Assembly (NCBI RefSeq): GCF_002214185.1
Contig: NZ_CP022161.1
Location: forward strand, 7,571,486-7,635,485
Direction of reading: 5' to 3'
DNA from: Streptomyces capitiformicae
GTDB lineage: Bacteria > Actinomycetota > Actinomycetes > Streptomycetales > Streptomycetaceae
Length of the DNA stretch: 64,000 nt
Shown here one piece after another: positions 7,698-16,261 of the stretch. The position numbers were made by a program, and so were the translations under genes. The notes below the pieces were generated by a model. The model was not told the origin of the DNA, made no database searches, and saw only the letters and a program-made list of their open reading frames with translations. How positions within the stretch are numbered: the first letter of the stretch is position 1; each line of letters begins with the position of its first letter.

Positions 7698-8857
7698 GGG
7701 TGGTAGCTGCTCGCCCGGGGAGAGTGTGCACGAAGTCCAGTCAGCTCGATCCGTGTGATGGTCTGCCTGCGGGCTTGCGGCGCTCCGGGTCGATCGGGTC
7801 AGTGGCTTCCCCATCGCCTTTGGCCGCCCCCCTGGTCAGGCCGCGCAGGGCAGTGTCCATCAGGGGCCCACGGTCCCCCGGCCGCGGCGCCTCCTGGGAT
7901 CCGACCCCACACAGGATGCGCGTCGCCGCGAACCGTTCGGCCCCGACTACCGGACACGTGGGCGCCGAGTCCCATCGGTCTCCACCGTGAGCCGGCGTTT
8001 CGGTGACTCTCGTCGGGACTCTGGTGACAGTCGCCATCGCTGAGCCCGGCACCACGTGCGCGGACGCGGCCCGGCACCAGGGCCGGTGGCGTCCGCCGAG
8101 TGGTGCAGGGATCCTGCCCGTACCGGTCCGGAGGGGGCAGCGAGGCCCTGTGCCGAGGGATGTCGCGCAGCGCGAGTCGCCATCGGCGCTGACGATCGCG
8201 CGACGCCTCATGGTGACGGGATCGCAGGCGTGCTGCCGCCGCGGCCTGCCGAGTCTTGAGCTCCGCAGCGCCGCGCCACTCGGCGGGACTCGACCCCCGG
8301 GACCTGTGACTTGCCCCCCGGGACCTGTCCTTCGGATCAGCCCGACGCCGAGACATGCATGCCAGGCCCGCGGTCCCGGGGTGGCCCGGGAGGCGAGGAG
8401 CCGCCGTGGCCGGTCCGGGCCCCGGTGAGCGTCGCAGGCGTTCGCTGGCGTTTGTCCGGTGTCTCGGAAGCGTCCCCTGCGACTTATTGAGGTTTCCGTG
8501 GCCTGCCCGGCGAGAGCCCCGCAGGATCGAAGCATGAGCGATCCGAGGCCGGCAGAAGAGCGAACACACAGTCGCCCCAGGTGGATTTCAGGGCCCGGAC
8601 GCTGTATGTGATCCAGCGTCCCGGCCTGGCCGTCGGCCCGGACAGCGGGTCGTCGCCGCCGATACCGGCGGTGGGCGGGCGGGACGTCCAGGGGAGAGGA
8701 CGGAGACGGACATTCCATACCGGAGGAAGCCGGACAGCCAACGGGGGCAGAGCGACGGCGCGGGATGCGGCCCACAGGCCCTGCTGCGCCCGTCGCGCGG
8801 CCGCTGAGCAGCGGCCTGGGCGCTGCGCGCCGCCCCTATGAGGGGAGAGGAGTGCAC
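7698..8857. other. 1.16-kb stretch without a supported gene, upstream of the SARP
   Basis: Open frames here have Arg/Pro-rich translations typical of GC-rich noise, and none has a convincing ribosome site or recognisable domain. The only visible structure is a 13-bp direct repeat, CCCCGGGACCTGT, at 8295-8307 and 8316-8328 (21-bp spacing, two helical turns). It lies about 530 bp before the SARP start. The region may be a long SARP promoter/leader or decayed sequence. Confidence 0.55.
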
Positions 8858-11254
8858 ATGCGGTTCCGTGTCCTTGGGCCACTGGAACTATCCGACAACG
8901 GTGAGACGGTGCCTATCCAGGGATCCAAACAGCGTGCGGTCCTTGGTCATCTCTTGCTCAACGCCAACCGCGTGGTGTCCGTCAGCGCGCTGATGGACGT
9001 CCTGTGGCCGCTGGGCGAGCCACCCAACTCAGCGCGGAAGATCCTGCACAACGCCGTCTGGGGGCTGAGAGGCGTGCTGTCGTCGAGCGAGGGAACCGAC
9101 GGCGAGGCGTCCCTGATCACGCGTCCCCCCGGGTACGTGCTGCAGGTGGCCGCCGAGAACGTAGACCTCTTCGAGTTCCGCCGGCTCGCGGGGGAGGGAC
9201 AGGGGCAGTTGGCCGCGGGCTCGCCCGAAGCGGCCGCGGCGACCCTGCGGCAGGCCCTCGGCCTGTGGCGCGGCGACGTCCTGGCCGACCTCGTCGAGGA
9301 GGGCTTCACCTGGCCCGAGCTGGCGGGGATCGCGAGCACGCGGATGGACGCCCTGGAAGACTACTTCGAAGCCGAACTCGCCCGGGGACGGCACCACTCG
9401 GTCCTGCGCGAGATCGAGGTCGCCGTGGAGGGGGACACGCTGCGCGAGCGACTGTGCGGACAGCTCATGCTCGCGCTCTACCGGTGCGGACGTCACACGG
9501 AGGCCCTCGGCCTCTACATCCGGATCCGCGAACGGCTGGTCGACGAGCTCGGCCTGGAACCGGGCCAGCGGCTGCAGGAACTGCAACAGGCCATCCTGCG
9601 GCACGACGAGTGCCTGCTCGTCCCGGAAGCCGCCCGGACCGGCGTCCCGCGGATCGCGGCCCGTCCGGTGGACACCGCCTCCGCGACAGCGGCGCCGCTC
9701 GCCGTGACAGTCCGCAGCGAACCCGGCGGCGATCGGCCGGACCCCGCGCCCGTCTCCGGGAGTGGGGCCGACGAGCGGGCCGCGGGGCTCGAGGCGATGC
9801 CGTCCCAGCCCCAGGTGCCGTCGTCCGGATACGCCCAGCCGTGCAGCGTCGTCATGGTGCATCCGGCGGTCGACGCCCACACGGCCGGGGGAGTCTTCGT
9901 CGAGGACGACGCCGTGGAGAACAGCCTGGCCCAGGTCGCGGAGGCGCTGCGGGACACCGTCGACTGCCTCGAGGGAACCGTCGTCGCGCCCGCCGGACCG
10001 GCGCTACTGGCGGTGTTCACCGGCGAGCAGGCGCCCGAGCGGGCCGTCTCCGCAGCCCTCGCCATGCTCACCTGCCTGCCCTGCGAGCGTGGTGACACCG
10101 GTCGGCAGGCCATCGGAATCCGGGCCACGGTGGCAACCGGCGAAGCGCACCTCTACCGCTTCGGCAAGGACCCCGGGGCGCCGGCGATGGTCGGCGGACC
10201 GGTTGCCGACACCTGCCGGGCGCTGCTGGCCCGCACGGTGACCGGCACGGTGCGGGTCTGCGCGACGACACGGGCACGCACGAGCGAGATCATCGCCTAC
10301 AGCGACTCCGGCAGCGCGGCGGCAGGCTGGCGCGTGCGCTCCGCCCACTGGCGCTCGCTGACCCATCCCTCCCTCCCGATCGTCGACCGGGAGAGTGAAC
10401 TCGACGTCTTGGCCCGGCTGTTCGGCCGCTCCCGGCACAGGGCGGTGCCGCAGCTGGTCACCGTTCTCGGTGAGGTGGGCGTGGGCAAGACGCGGCTGGT
10501 CCTCGAATTCGAGCGGCGGGCCATGGCGCGGTGGGACGACGTCCAGTTCCTGGTGAGCGGCCCCGAGGTCGCAGACCGTCCCCTGGGGCTGCTCCGGGAT
10601 CTGCTGCTGGCCCTGTGTGACGCGCCACGCGACACCGACGGCGCCGAGGCGGCCGAACTCCTGCGCCAGGTGGTGTACGCCTGTGCCCTGGACCCCGACG
10701 AGGCCGCCGAAATCGAGGTGTGCGTGACCGAGCTGACCGGCGCGGGACCGGGCGGGCCCCCGGCGCACCGGACGGCGGCGCTGCGCGCCGCGGGCCGGGC
10801 CCTGCTGCGGGCGGTCGCCGCCCAGCGGCCACTGATGATCTTCGTCGACGACGGTCACGAACTGGACGAGGCGAGCCTGGACTTCCTGGAGAGTCTCGTG
10901 GGTTTGACCGAACCGCCGTCGCTGATGGTGGTGCTCGCGGCCCGGCCGCAACTGATCGACCGCCGGCCGGCCTGGGGCAGCGGCCAGGCCCAGGGCGCGA
11001 CCCTCACCCTCGCGCCGCTGTCCGACGCCGTGGTGGACCGGCTGTCCGACATCGTGCTCGCCAAGATGCGCCAGGGCCTGCTGTCGATTCCCACCCGCCG
11101 GATCGGCGACCGGCTCGGCGAACCGGAGGGGCAGGACGGGAGGCGGAAGATCCTGCGCAGGCTGATGCGCCTGGACACCTCGCGTCCGCCCCGGCGGAAC
11201 CTGGGCGGCGTCTGGGCACTGAACGGGGCACCCGAGGGCTCTGTACCGCGCTAG
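8858..11254 (+). CDS. Large SARP-family activator: SARP/BTAD plus cyclase-like plus AAA ATPase domains (PimR-like)
   Basis: This 798-residue protein begins with an OmpR-like winged helix (MRFRVLGPLEL, QRAVLGHLLLNANRVVS, residues 1-95) and a BTAD helical domain (about 100-245), the SARP activator core. A region at about 345-500 (AIGIRATVATGEAHLYRF, VGGPVADTCRALL) resembles a class III nucleotide cyclase fold. An AAA domain follows, with Walker A GEVGVGKT (about 536-543) and Walker B LMIFVDDGHELDE (about 658-670). This order matches PimR/PolR/SanG-type pathway activators, but the usual long C-terminal TPR part is absent. The ATG follows AGGAG by 6 nt. It probably activates this cluster by binding heptameric promoter repeats. 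Confidence 0.87.
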   Translation: MRFRVLGPLELSDNGETVPIQGSKQRAVLGHLLLNANRVVSVSALMDVLWPLGEPPNSARKILHNAVWGLRGVLSSSEGTDGEASLITRPPGYVLQVAAENVDLFEFRRLAGEGQGQLAAGSPEAAAATLRQALGLWRGDVLADLVEEGFTWPELAGIASTRMDALEDYFEAELARGRHHSVLREIEVAVEGDTLRERLCGQLMLALYRCGRHTEALGLYIRIRERLVDELGLEPGQRLQELQQAILRHDECLLVPEAARTGVPRIAARPVDTASATAAPLAVTVRSEPGGDRPDPAPVSGSGADERAAGLEAMPSQPQVPSSGYAQPCSVVMVHPAVDAHTAGGVFVEDDAVENSLAQVAEALRDTVDCLEGTVVAPAGPALLAVFTGEQAPERAVSAALAMLTCLPCERGDTGRQAIGIRATVATGEAHLYRFGKDPGAPAMVGGPVADTCRALLARTVTGTVRVCATTRARTSEIIAYSDSGSAAAGWRVRSAHWRSLTHPSLPIVDRESELDVLARLFGRSRHRAVPQLVTVLGEVGVGKTRLVLEFERRAMARWDDVQFLVSGPEVADRPLGLLRDLLLALCDAPRDTDGAEAAELLRQVVYACALDPDEAAEIEVCVTELTGAGPGGPPAHRTAALRAAGRALLRAVAAQRPLMIFVDDGHELDEASLDFLESLVGLTEPPSLMVVLAARPQLIDRRPAWGSGQAQGATLTLAPLSDAVVDRLSDIVLAKMRQGLLSIPTRRIGDRLGEPEGQDGRRKILRRLMRLDTSRPPRRNLGGVWALNGAPEGSVPR

Positions 11255-11297
11255 GCCTGTGTCGGAAAGTGGCGCCTGCCCACGTCCGACACAGGCC
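11254..11297 (+). terminator. Perfect hairpin at the SARP stop codon
   Basis: GGCCTGTGTCGGA pairs perfectly with TCCGACACAGGCC across an 18-nt loop. The stem begins inside the TAG stop codon of the SARP gene. No T-run follows, as is common in Streptomyces. Stem plus loop (GGCCTGTGTCGG, AAAGTGGCGCCTGCC) match the ends of the dispersed elements at 5.4 and 39.5 kb, so this looks like a minimal member of that family. Confidence 0.7.
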
Positions 11298-11705
11298 CTG
11301 GGTCCTGTCTTCCCCGATCAGGTCCATTCCGCTCGACGGCGCCCGGAAGCGCGGGGGAGCGGGGGCCGGTGCGTGCAGTTGCACGGTGGGTCAGGTTGTG
11401 ACGTCAGCTTCCCCCGCTCTCGGCTTCGCTCGAGCGGAGGCTCCATCCGCGGCGGGCGACGCGGGGCGCGATGGAGTCCCCCTGCTCGGTGGGAGCTCGG
11501 GGCAGGGTCACGCCGACGCGGCACAAGTGCGTGCCCGGCCCCGCGGTCCCGGACTGATCGGGGAGTGCCGCCCTGTCGGCGGTGCCCTCCCGGCCCGCCC
11601 AGTCCTGTCGGCCGGGACGGCGGCTGTATGCGCCGTAGGCCCGGACCCGCCGGGGCATGGGCCACGGCAGGTCCGGGAGGGGTGGCCCCGCGCAGGGGAC
11701 GAAGG
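11298..11705. other. 408-bp intergenic stretch between convergent SARP and thioesterase genes
   Basis: No gene is supported. It contains CTCTCGGCTTCGCTCGAGCG (11417-11436), which recurs at 39603-39622 inside another repeat, and a TGACGTCA palindrome at 11399-11406. It looks like repeat-derived spacer. Confidence 0.5.
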
Positions 11706-12458
11706 TCATGGCGTCGAGCCGGTCAGCAGGCTCGACGCGATGACCGCGGCGACCTCGGCCGGGTGCGCGTCGAGGTAGAAGTGGCCTCCGGTGAACACGT
11801 TCAGGGCGAAGTCGCGGCTCGTGCGGGCGCGCCACGCGGTCGCCGTGTCGACCGGGACCACGGGATCGGCGTCCCCGACGAGGGCGGTCAGCGGGACCGG
11901 CAGCGGTTCCGCCGCGTCTGTCGTGTACCGCGCGAGGGCGCCGTAGTCGGCGCGCAGCGCGGGCAGCACCATGTCGAGCAGCTCCGGGTCGTCGAGCAGG
12001 GCGGATCCGGTGCCGCCGAGCCGGCGCACCGCGGCGAGGATCTCGGCGTCGCTGTCGAGCCTGTCGTGCGCGCTCGGTCGTGGACCGGGCGCCCCGCGGC
12101 CGGACAGGAACAGCCGCTCCGGGCCGGGCAGGCGCCGCTCGAGCAGTCGGCGCGTCGTCTCGTACGCGACGACCGCTCCCATGCTGTGGCCGAAGAAGGA
12201 GTACGGGCGGTCGGTGAACGGGGCGAACTCGTCCGCGATGCTCCGGGCGAGTTCGTCGATGGTCCGCAGCGGCTGCTCCTGACGCCGGTCCTGGCGCCCC
12301 GGGTACTGCACGGCCAGCACGTCGAGGCCGCGGCTGTCGGCGAGCGACCGCGACAGCCCCAGATACGCGGTCGCCGAGGCCCCCGCGTGCGGGAAGCACA
12401 CCAGCCTGATCCCGCCCTCCAGGGCCGGTCCGAACCGCCGGAACCACGTCCTGTTCAC
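11706..12458 (-). CDS. Type II thioesterase (ScoT/RifR-like)
   Basis: The 250-residue alpha/beta hydrolase has the type II thioesterase pattern: VCFPHAGASATAY (about residues 19-31), FFGHSMGAVVAYE with the nucleophile Ser (about 88-100), the late Asp in LVGDADPVVP and the catalytic His in GGHFYLD. These enzymes free stalled or misprimed acyl chains from PKS or NRPS carrier proteins. The GTG start overlaps the upstream stop by four bases (GTGA), coupling it to the epoxidase-hydrolase gene. With the PKS truncated in this window, its partner carrier protein may be absent. Confidence 0.93.
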   Translation of the reverse strand: MNRTWFRRFGPALEGGIRLVCFPHAGASATAYLGLSRSLADSRGLDVLAVQYPGRQDRRQEQPLRTIDELARSIADEFAPFTDRPYSFFGHSMGAVVAYETTRRLLERRLPGPERLFLSGRGAPGPRPSAHDRLDSDAEILAAVRRLGGTGSALLDDPELLDMVLPALRADYGALARYTTDAAEPLPVPLTALVGDADPVVPVDTATAWRARTSRDFALNVFTGGHFYLDAHPAEVAAVIASSLLTGSTP

Positions 12459-14638
12459 CGCGTTTCCTTCGCGACGACCCGGAGGATCTCCTCGGCGACC
12501 AGGCCGGGCACCTCCTGCGGCTGCCAGTGCGACACGCCCTTCAGGGTGACCAGACGGTACGGCCCGGACACGAACGCACCGGTCGACTCGGCCGCCATGG
12601 TGCTCACCGACTCGTCCTCCTCGCTCCAGATGAACGTGGTCGGCACCGGCACCTTCCCGAGCGCGCTGCGTCCGTCGAGGATCGTGCCCGCTCGGTACCA
12701 GTTCAGCGACGCGTGGAACGTCCCCGGCCGGGTGTGGAAGTCGATGTAACGGGCCTGCTGCTCGGGGGCGAGGGCGTTGTCCGCGCCGGCGAGGAGTTCG
12801 CGCAGCCGTGCGGCGTCGTCGGCCAGCCAGTACTCCGTGGAGCCCTCCGCGGTGAGCAGGTCGATGTATTTCGAGGCCTGCTGCTGCTCGGGGTCGACAC
12901 GGTAGGCCTGTTGGTAGGCGTCCAGATGCGGGAAGGCGACGGCGGTCAGGGTGCGGACCCGGTCCGGATGCTGCGCGGCGAGGTACCAGGCCACGATGGC
13001 GCCCCAGTCGTGCCCGACCACATGGGCGCGGGCCACGCCGAGCTCGTCCATGATGCCGAGCACGTCCTGGGCGAGCAGCGGCAGTCGGTAGTCCTCGACC
13101 CGCTCCGGGCGGGCCTTCGGGGAGTAGCCGCGCTGGTTGGGGGCGATGGTACGTAGCCCGGCTCGGTTCAGGACGGGCACCACGTCCGTCCACGATGCGA
13201 AGCAGTGTGGCCAGCCGTGCAGCAGGATGGCCACGTCCCCGTCCGCCGGGCCGGCGGTCTCCACGTCGAAGGTCAGGCCCCCGGTGGTGACCTGGAGGAC
13301 CTTCCGGGTGTCTGCGACCGGGCCGGCCACGCCGTCTGCCGCGTCCAGCAGGGCCGCGAACTCCGGTGAGCCGAGCGCCTCCGGCGGGTCGAGCAGGCTG
13401 ACCACCCGGGCGTAGACGACCGCGACGTCGTCGCTCAGCGCGGCGGCCGCCGTGATGCGGCTCGCCTGACGCTGGTCGGGCGAGCCCGGATCGGCGAGAC
13501 CGAGCCGCGCCTGGTCGTTGCTGACCGCGATGCTCCAGGGTACGTCGACGGCCTCGCGCGCAAGGTCGGCGAAGAACTCCGCGGCCCGCGGTCCGTCGGG
13601 ACGCGCCAGGTGCTCGCGGAGCACGGTCGCCCCGACCGCTGCCACGGTCATGCCCTGCGCGTAGGTGGGGTTGAAGCTGCACACGGCGTCCCCGACGACC
13701 AGCAGGCCCTCGGGGAAGGACCTCAGGCGTTCGTAGCGGCGCCGCAGGTTCGCGGGAAAGCGGTACGGGACCAGGTCGTCGAGCGGACGGCCGCAGAGTA
13801 CGGCCTGGTGGACGTCGGGCGCCGCCAGCGAGGCGAGGAATGCCAGGAAACCCTCCTCGTCGGTGGGCGGGTGGTCGCCATCGACGCCGTAGGCGGTCAC
13901 CACGGTACGGCCCTTCTCGACCCGGGCGCAGACCGCACCACGCGGTGCGGCCGGGGAGGCGACGACGTGGAGGGACAGGTCGTCGCCCATCGCGTCGTCG
14001 GGGATGTCGTAGTGGCGCGTGGTGTAGCCGAGACCGACCCTGGCCGTCTCCTCCTCGACGGCCGCGTAGCCCCACTCGGTGAGCCAGACCGGAGTGCGCG
14101 AGCCGCGGCCCGTGGCGTCGACCACCAGATCGCTGTCCAGGGTGTGGCGCGCGCCGTTGTCGTCGGCCAGCACCACGCCCGTCACCCGGCGGCCGTTGTC
14201 GGCCACGGTCGGCTCCACGACGTCGTGCCGCTCCAGGAAGCGGACGTTGGTCAGGGCCGCGACCCGGGCACGTACCCGGTCCTCCAGCAACGGCCGGCTC
14301 GCCGAGACCACCTGAAGCCCGGAGTACGGCTGCCGCATCGGCCGGCCGTCGAGCACCCACCGCACATTCCCGGTGACATCACCGTGTGCGGCACCGCCCT
14401 CGATGAACTCCTGCGTGATTCCCGGGAACAATTCCTCGATGACCTGCTGACCACGGGCGAGTAGACCGTGGACGTGCTTTCCCTGCGGCACCCGGCGGCG
14501 CGGCGCGTTTCCGGCCGTGAGCACATCACGGTCGACCACCACGACTTCGCCGAACGAACCGGCGAGAACGCGCGCGGCGAACAGACCCGCCATACCCGCG
14601 CCGAGCACGACCGCTCGATTCCGACCTGAATTCACCAC
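12455..14638 (-). CDS. Fusion of FAD-dependent monooxygenase/epoxidase and epoxide hydrolase
   Basis: The 727-residue protein joins two enzymes. Residues 1-440 are an FAD monooxygenase: GAGMAG (13-18), DATGRGSRTP, and GDAVCSFNPTYAQGM (about 313-327), resembling polyether/polyene epoxidases. Residues 455-727 are an alpha/beta hydrolase of epoxide-hydrolase type: HGWPH (about 470) for the oxyanion hole, nucleophile D544 in GHDWGA and catalytic H704 in GVSHWQ. The likely function is to epoxidise an alkene and open the epoxide to a diol. GTG at 14638 follows GGAGGAG by 6 nt; the next GTG codon is an alternative. It forms a two-gene operon with the thioesterase, divergent from the group D monooxygenase. 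Confidence 0.88.
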   Translation of the reverse strand: MVNSGRNRAVVLGAGMAGLFAARVLAGSFGEVVVVDRDVLTAGNAPRRRVPQGKHVHGLLARGQQVIEELFPGITQEFIEGGAAHGDVTGNVRWVLDGRPMRQPYSGLQVVSASRPLLEDRVRARVAALTNVRFLERHDVVEPTVADNGRRVTGVVLADDNGARHTLDSDLVVDATGRGSRTPVWLTEWGYAAVEEETARVGLGYTTRHYDIPDDAMGDDLSLHVVASPAAPRGAVCARVEKGRTVVTAYGVDGDHPPTDEEGFLAFLASLAAPDVHQAVLCGRPLDDLVPYRFPANLRRRYERLRSFPEGLLVVGDAVCSFNPTYAQGMTVAAVGATVLREHLARPDGPRAAEFFADLAREAVDVPWSIAVSNDQARLGLADPGSPDQRQASRITAAAALSDDVAVVYARVVSLLDPPEALGSPEFAALLDAADGVAGPVADTRKVLQVTTGGLTFDVETAGPADGDVAILLHGWPHCFASWTDVVPVLNRAGLRTIAPNQRGYSPKARPERVEDYRLPLLAQDVLGIMDELGVARAHVVGHDWGAIVAWYLAAQHPDRVRTLTAVAFPHLDAYQQAYRVDPEQQQASKYIDLLTAEGSTEYWLADDAARLRELLAGADNALAPEQQARYIDFHTRPGTFHASLNWYRAGTILDGRSALGKVPVPTTFIWSEEDESVSTMAAESTGAFVSGPYRLVTLKGVSHWQPQEVPGLVAEEILRVVAKETR

Positions 14639-14739
14639 GACTTGCTCCTCCGTCTGGTCTGCACGCTGACCATGGAAACGCACCGGCAAGGGGGACCGCG
14701 CGGCCGGTGGGGGGACGACGGGCACGCTAGTCGGGGCAG

Positions 14740-14754
14740 GTCAATTGACGTCAA
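14740..14754. promoter_or_regulatory. Overlapping palindromes in the divergent tailoring promoter
   Basis: GTCAATTGAC and TTGACGTCAA are two perfect 10-bp palindromes sharing five bases, 102 nt before the epoxidase-hydrolase start and 180 nt before the monooxygenase start on the other strand. The TGACGTCA core matches those at 1387-1394 and 11399-11406. The binding protein is unknown; the FadR-like regulator or the SARP are candidates. Confidence 0.45.
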
Positions 14755-14933
14755 CTGCCGGATAATCCAGGGACCTTCGGCCGCCATTGGACCCGCATGA
14801 CCGAGCCGAGAACCTTCGATGACCGGCTCCTGTGGGCCGGTGAATAGATTGCCTGTGCATTTCGGTCGCGGCTGCGTCCAAGCGACACGTGATTCCGCAC
14901 ACCGCGCTCTCGCGGGCGACAGGAGGAGCTCCC

Positions 14934-16121
14934 ATGACACCGATTCCCCCGGCCGGGGAACAGGCACCCACCACGCAGGAACTGATTGCCCGTGCGAGCG
15001 CCCTCGTACCGCTGCTGCGGTCGAACATCACGGCGACGGAAAAACTGGGGAATCCCGCTCCCGAGAACCTGGCCGCGCTGCGGGACGCGGGCCTGTTCCG
15101 GCTCACCACCCCGCCGGACCACGGCGGTCTCCACCCGAGCATGCGCACCCAGGTGCAGATCATCTCCGAGGTGGGCCGGGGCTGCGCGTCGACCGGATGG
15201 ATCGTGGCCAACCACGCCGCCTCCACCGAGTTCACGCTGATTCTGCCGGACGAGGCGACGCAGGAGATCTTCGGTGACAACCCCGACGCGATCTTCCTCT
15301 CGGCCGGCTGCGCCCCCGACGCGCGCGCCGAGCGGGTGCCCGGCGGTCTGAGGGTCTCCGCCCGTGCCCCGTATGCCTCCGGCTGTGAGATCTCGGACTG
15401 GGCGCTGCTCATCGGGATCCCGCTGTACGAGGGCGGCCAGGTGAAGGGAGCGGTCAACGTCCTGGTCGCGCTGGGCGAGGCGAAGGTCGAGCGCACCTGG
15501 AACGTGGCCGGCATGAGCGGTACCGGCACCAACGCCATGACGGTGACCGACGTGTTCGTACCCGAGCGGCGCACGCTCGTCGTCGAGAAGGACAACCTCG
15601 ACCGCCTCGAGGAGCTGCTGTCCCCGACCGAGCTGGTCAAGGGCAATCTGCACTCCCTGTCGTCCCTCGTGGGCGGCGCCCGCGGCGCGCTCGACCTCGT
15701 GCGCGAGACCCTCGCCCGGGACAAGCCGATCGCCTACTCCACCTACCGGCGCGCCGCGGACTCCCCGGCCGTTCAGCAGGCCTTCACGGAGGCGACCCAC
15801 CTCATCGACACCGCCTCCCTGCACATGCTGCACGTGGCCGATGAGTTCGACGCCCTGCCGCCGCACACGGAGCTGTCGCGCGTCGCGCGCGCCCGGGCCC
15901 GGATGCACTCGGCGTCGGCGCTGGCTCGCGCCCGGGAGGGCATGCAGAAGCTCCTCGACATCGCGGGCACGAGCGGCTTCGCACACGCCAACGCACTGCA
16001 GGTGTACTGGCGCGACCTCGAAGTCGGCAGCCGGCACGCCATGCTCGGCCTGCCGATGATCCTCGAGGACTACGGCCGGGCCCTGCTCGACGTCGGGCCG
16101 ACGATCACCCAGTACCACTGA
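14934..16121 (+). CDS. Group D flavin-dependent monooxygenase (acyl-CoA-dehydrogenase fold)
   Basis: The 395-residue protein has the acyl-CoA dehydrogenase fold but resembles the HsaA/HpaB-type flavin monooxygenases: RLTTPPDHGGLHPSM (about 41-55), GCASTGWIVANHA (about 83-95), WNVAGMSGTGTNAM with DVFVP (about 188-206) and a C-terminal helical bundle ending in SGFAHANALQVYWRDLEVGS. Such enzymes use reduced flavin supplied by a partner reductase. ATG follows AGGAGGAG; a GTG 45 nt upstream lacks this site. It likely oxidises or epoxidises the polyketide chain and opens the rightward tailoring operon. A true acyl-CoA dehydrogenase is less likely. Confidence 0.85.
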   Translation: MTPIPPAGEQAPTTQELIARASALVPLLRSNITATEKLGNPAPENLAALRDAGLFRLTTPPDHGGLHPSMRTQVQIISEVGRGCASTGWIVANHAASTEFTLILPDEATQEIFGDNPDAIFLSAGCAPDARAERVPGGLRVSARAPYASGCEISDWALLIGIPLYEGGQVKGAVNVLVALGEAKVERTWNVAGMSGTGTNAMTVTDVFVPERRTLVVEKDNLDRLEELLSPTELVKGNLHSLSSLVGGARGALDLVRETLARDKPIAYSTYRRAADSPAVQQAFTEATHLIDTASLHMLHVADEFDALPPHTELSRVARARARMHSASALARAREGMQKLLDIAGTSGFAHANALQVYWRDLEVGSRHAMLGLPMILEDYGRALLDVGPTITQYH

Positions 16122-16261
16122 CGGCCGCGATCACGCAGTACCCCGTCAGTCCTGCCACCGCGGGTCGCCCCCGCACCCACCGCTGGCCCCTGCCGTCACC
16201 CCCGCGGCCGCCGGCGCCCACGACTCCCCCCAGCCCACTCGACGGAGGACCTGACCGGACC

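Noticed and set aside
8295..8328. Direct repeats CCCCGGGACCTGT as a SARP box
   Set aside because: Spacing is two helical turns, but they lie over 500 bp from the nearest start and do not resemble known heptamer boxes; too weak to call.
7741..8775. Long leftward open frame of 344 codons before the SARP
   Set aside because: Composition is Arg/Pro-rich with no domain or ribosome site, as expected of chance frames in GC-rich DNA.
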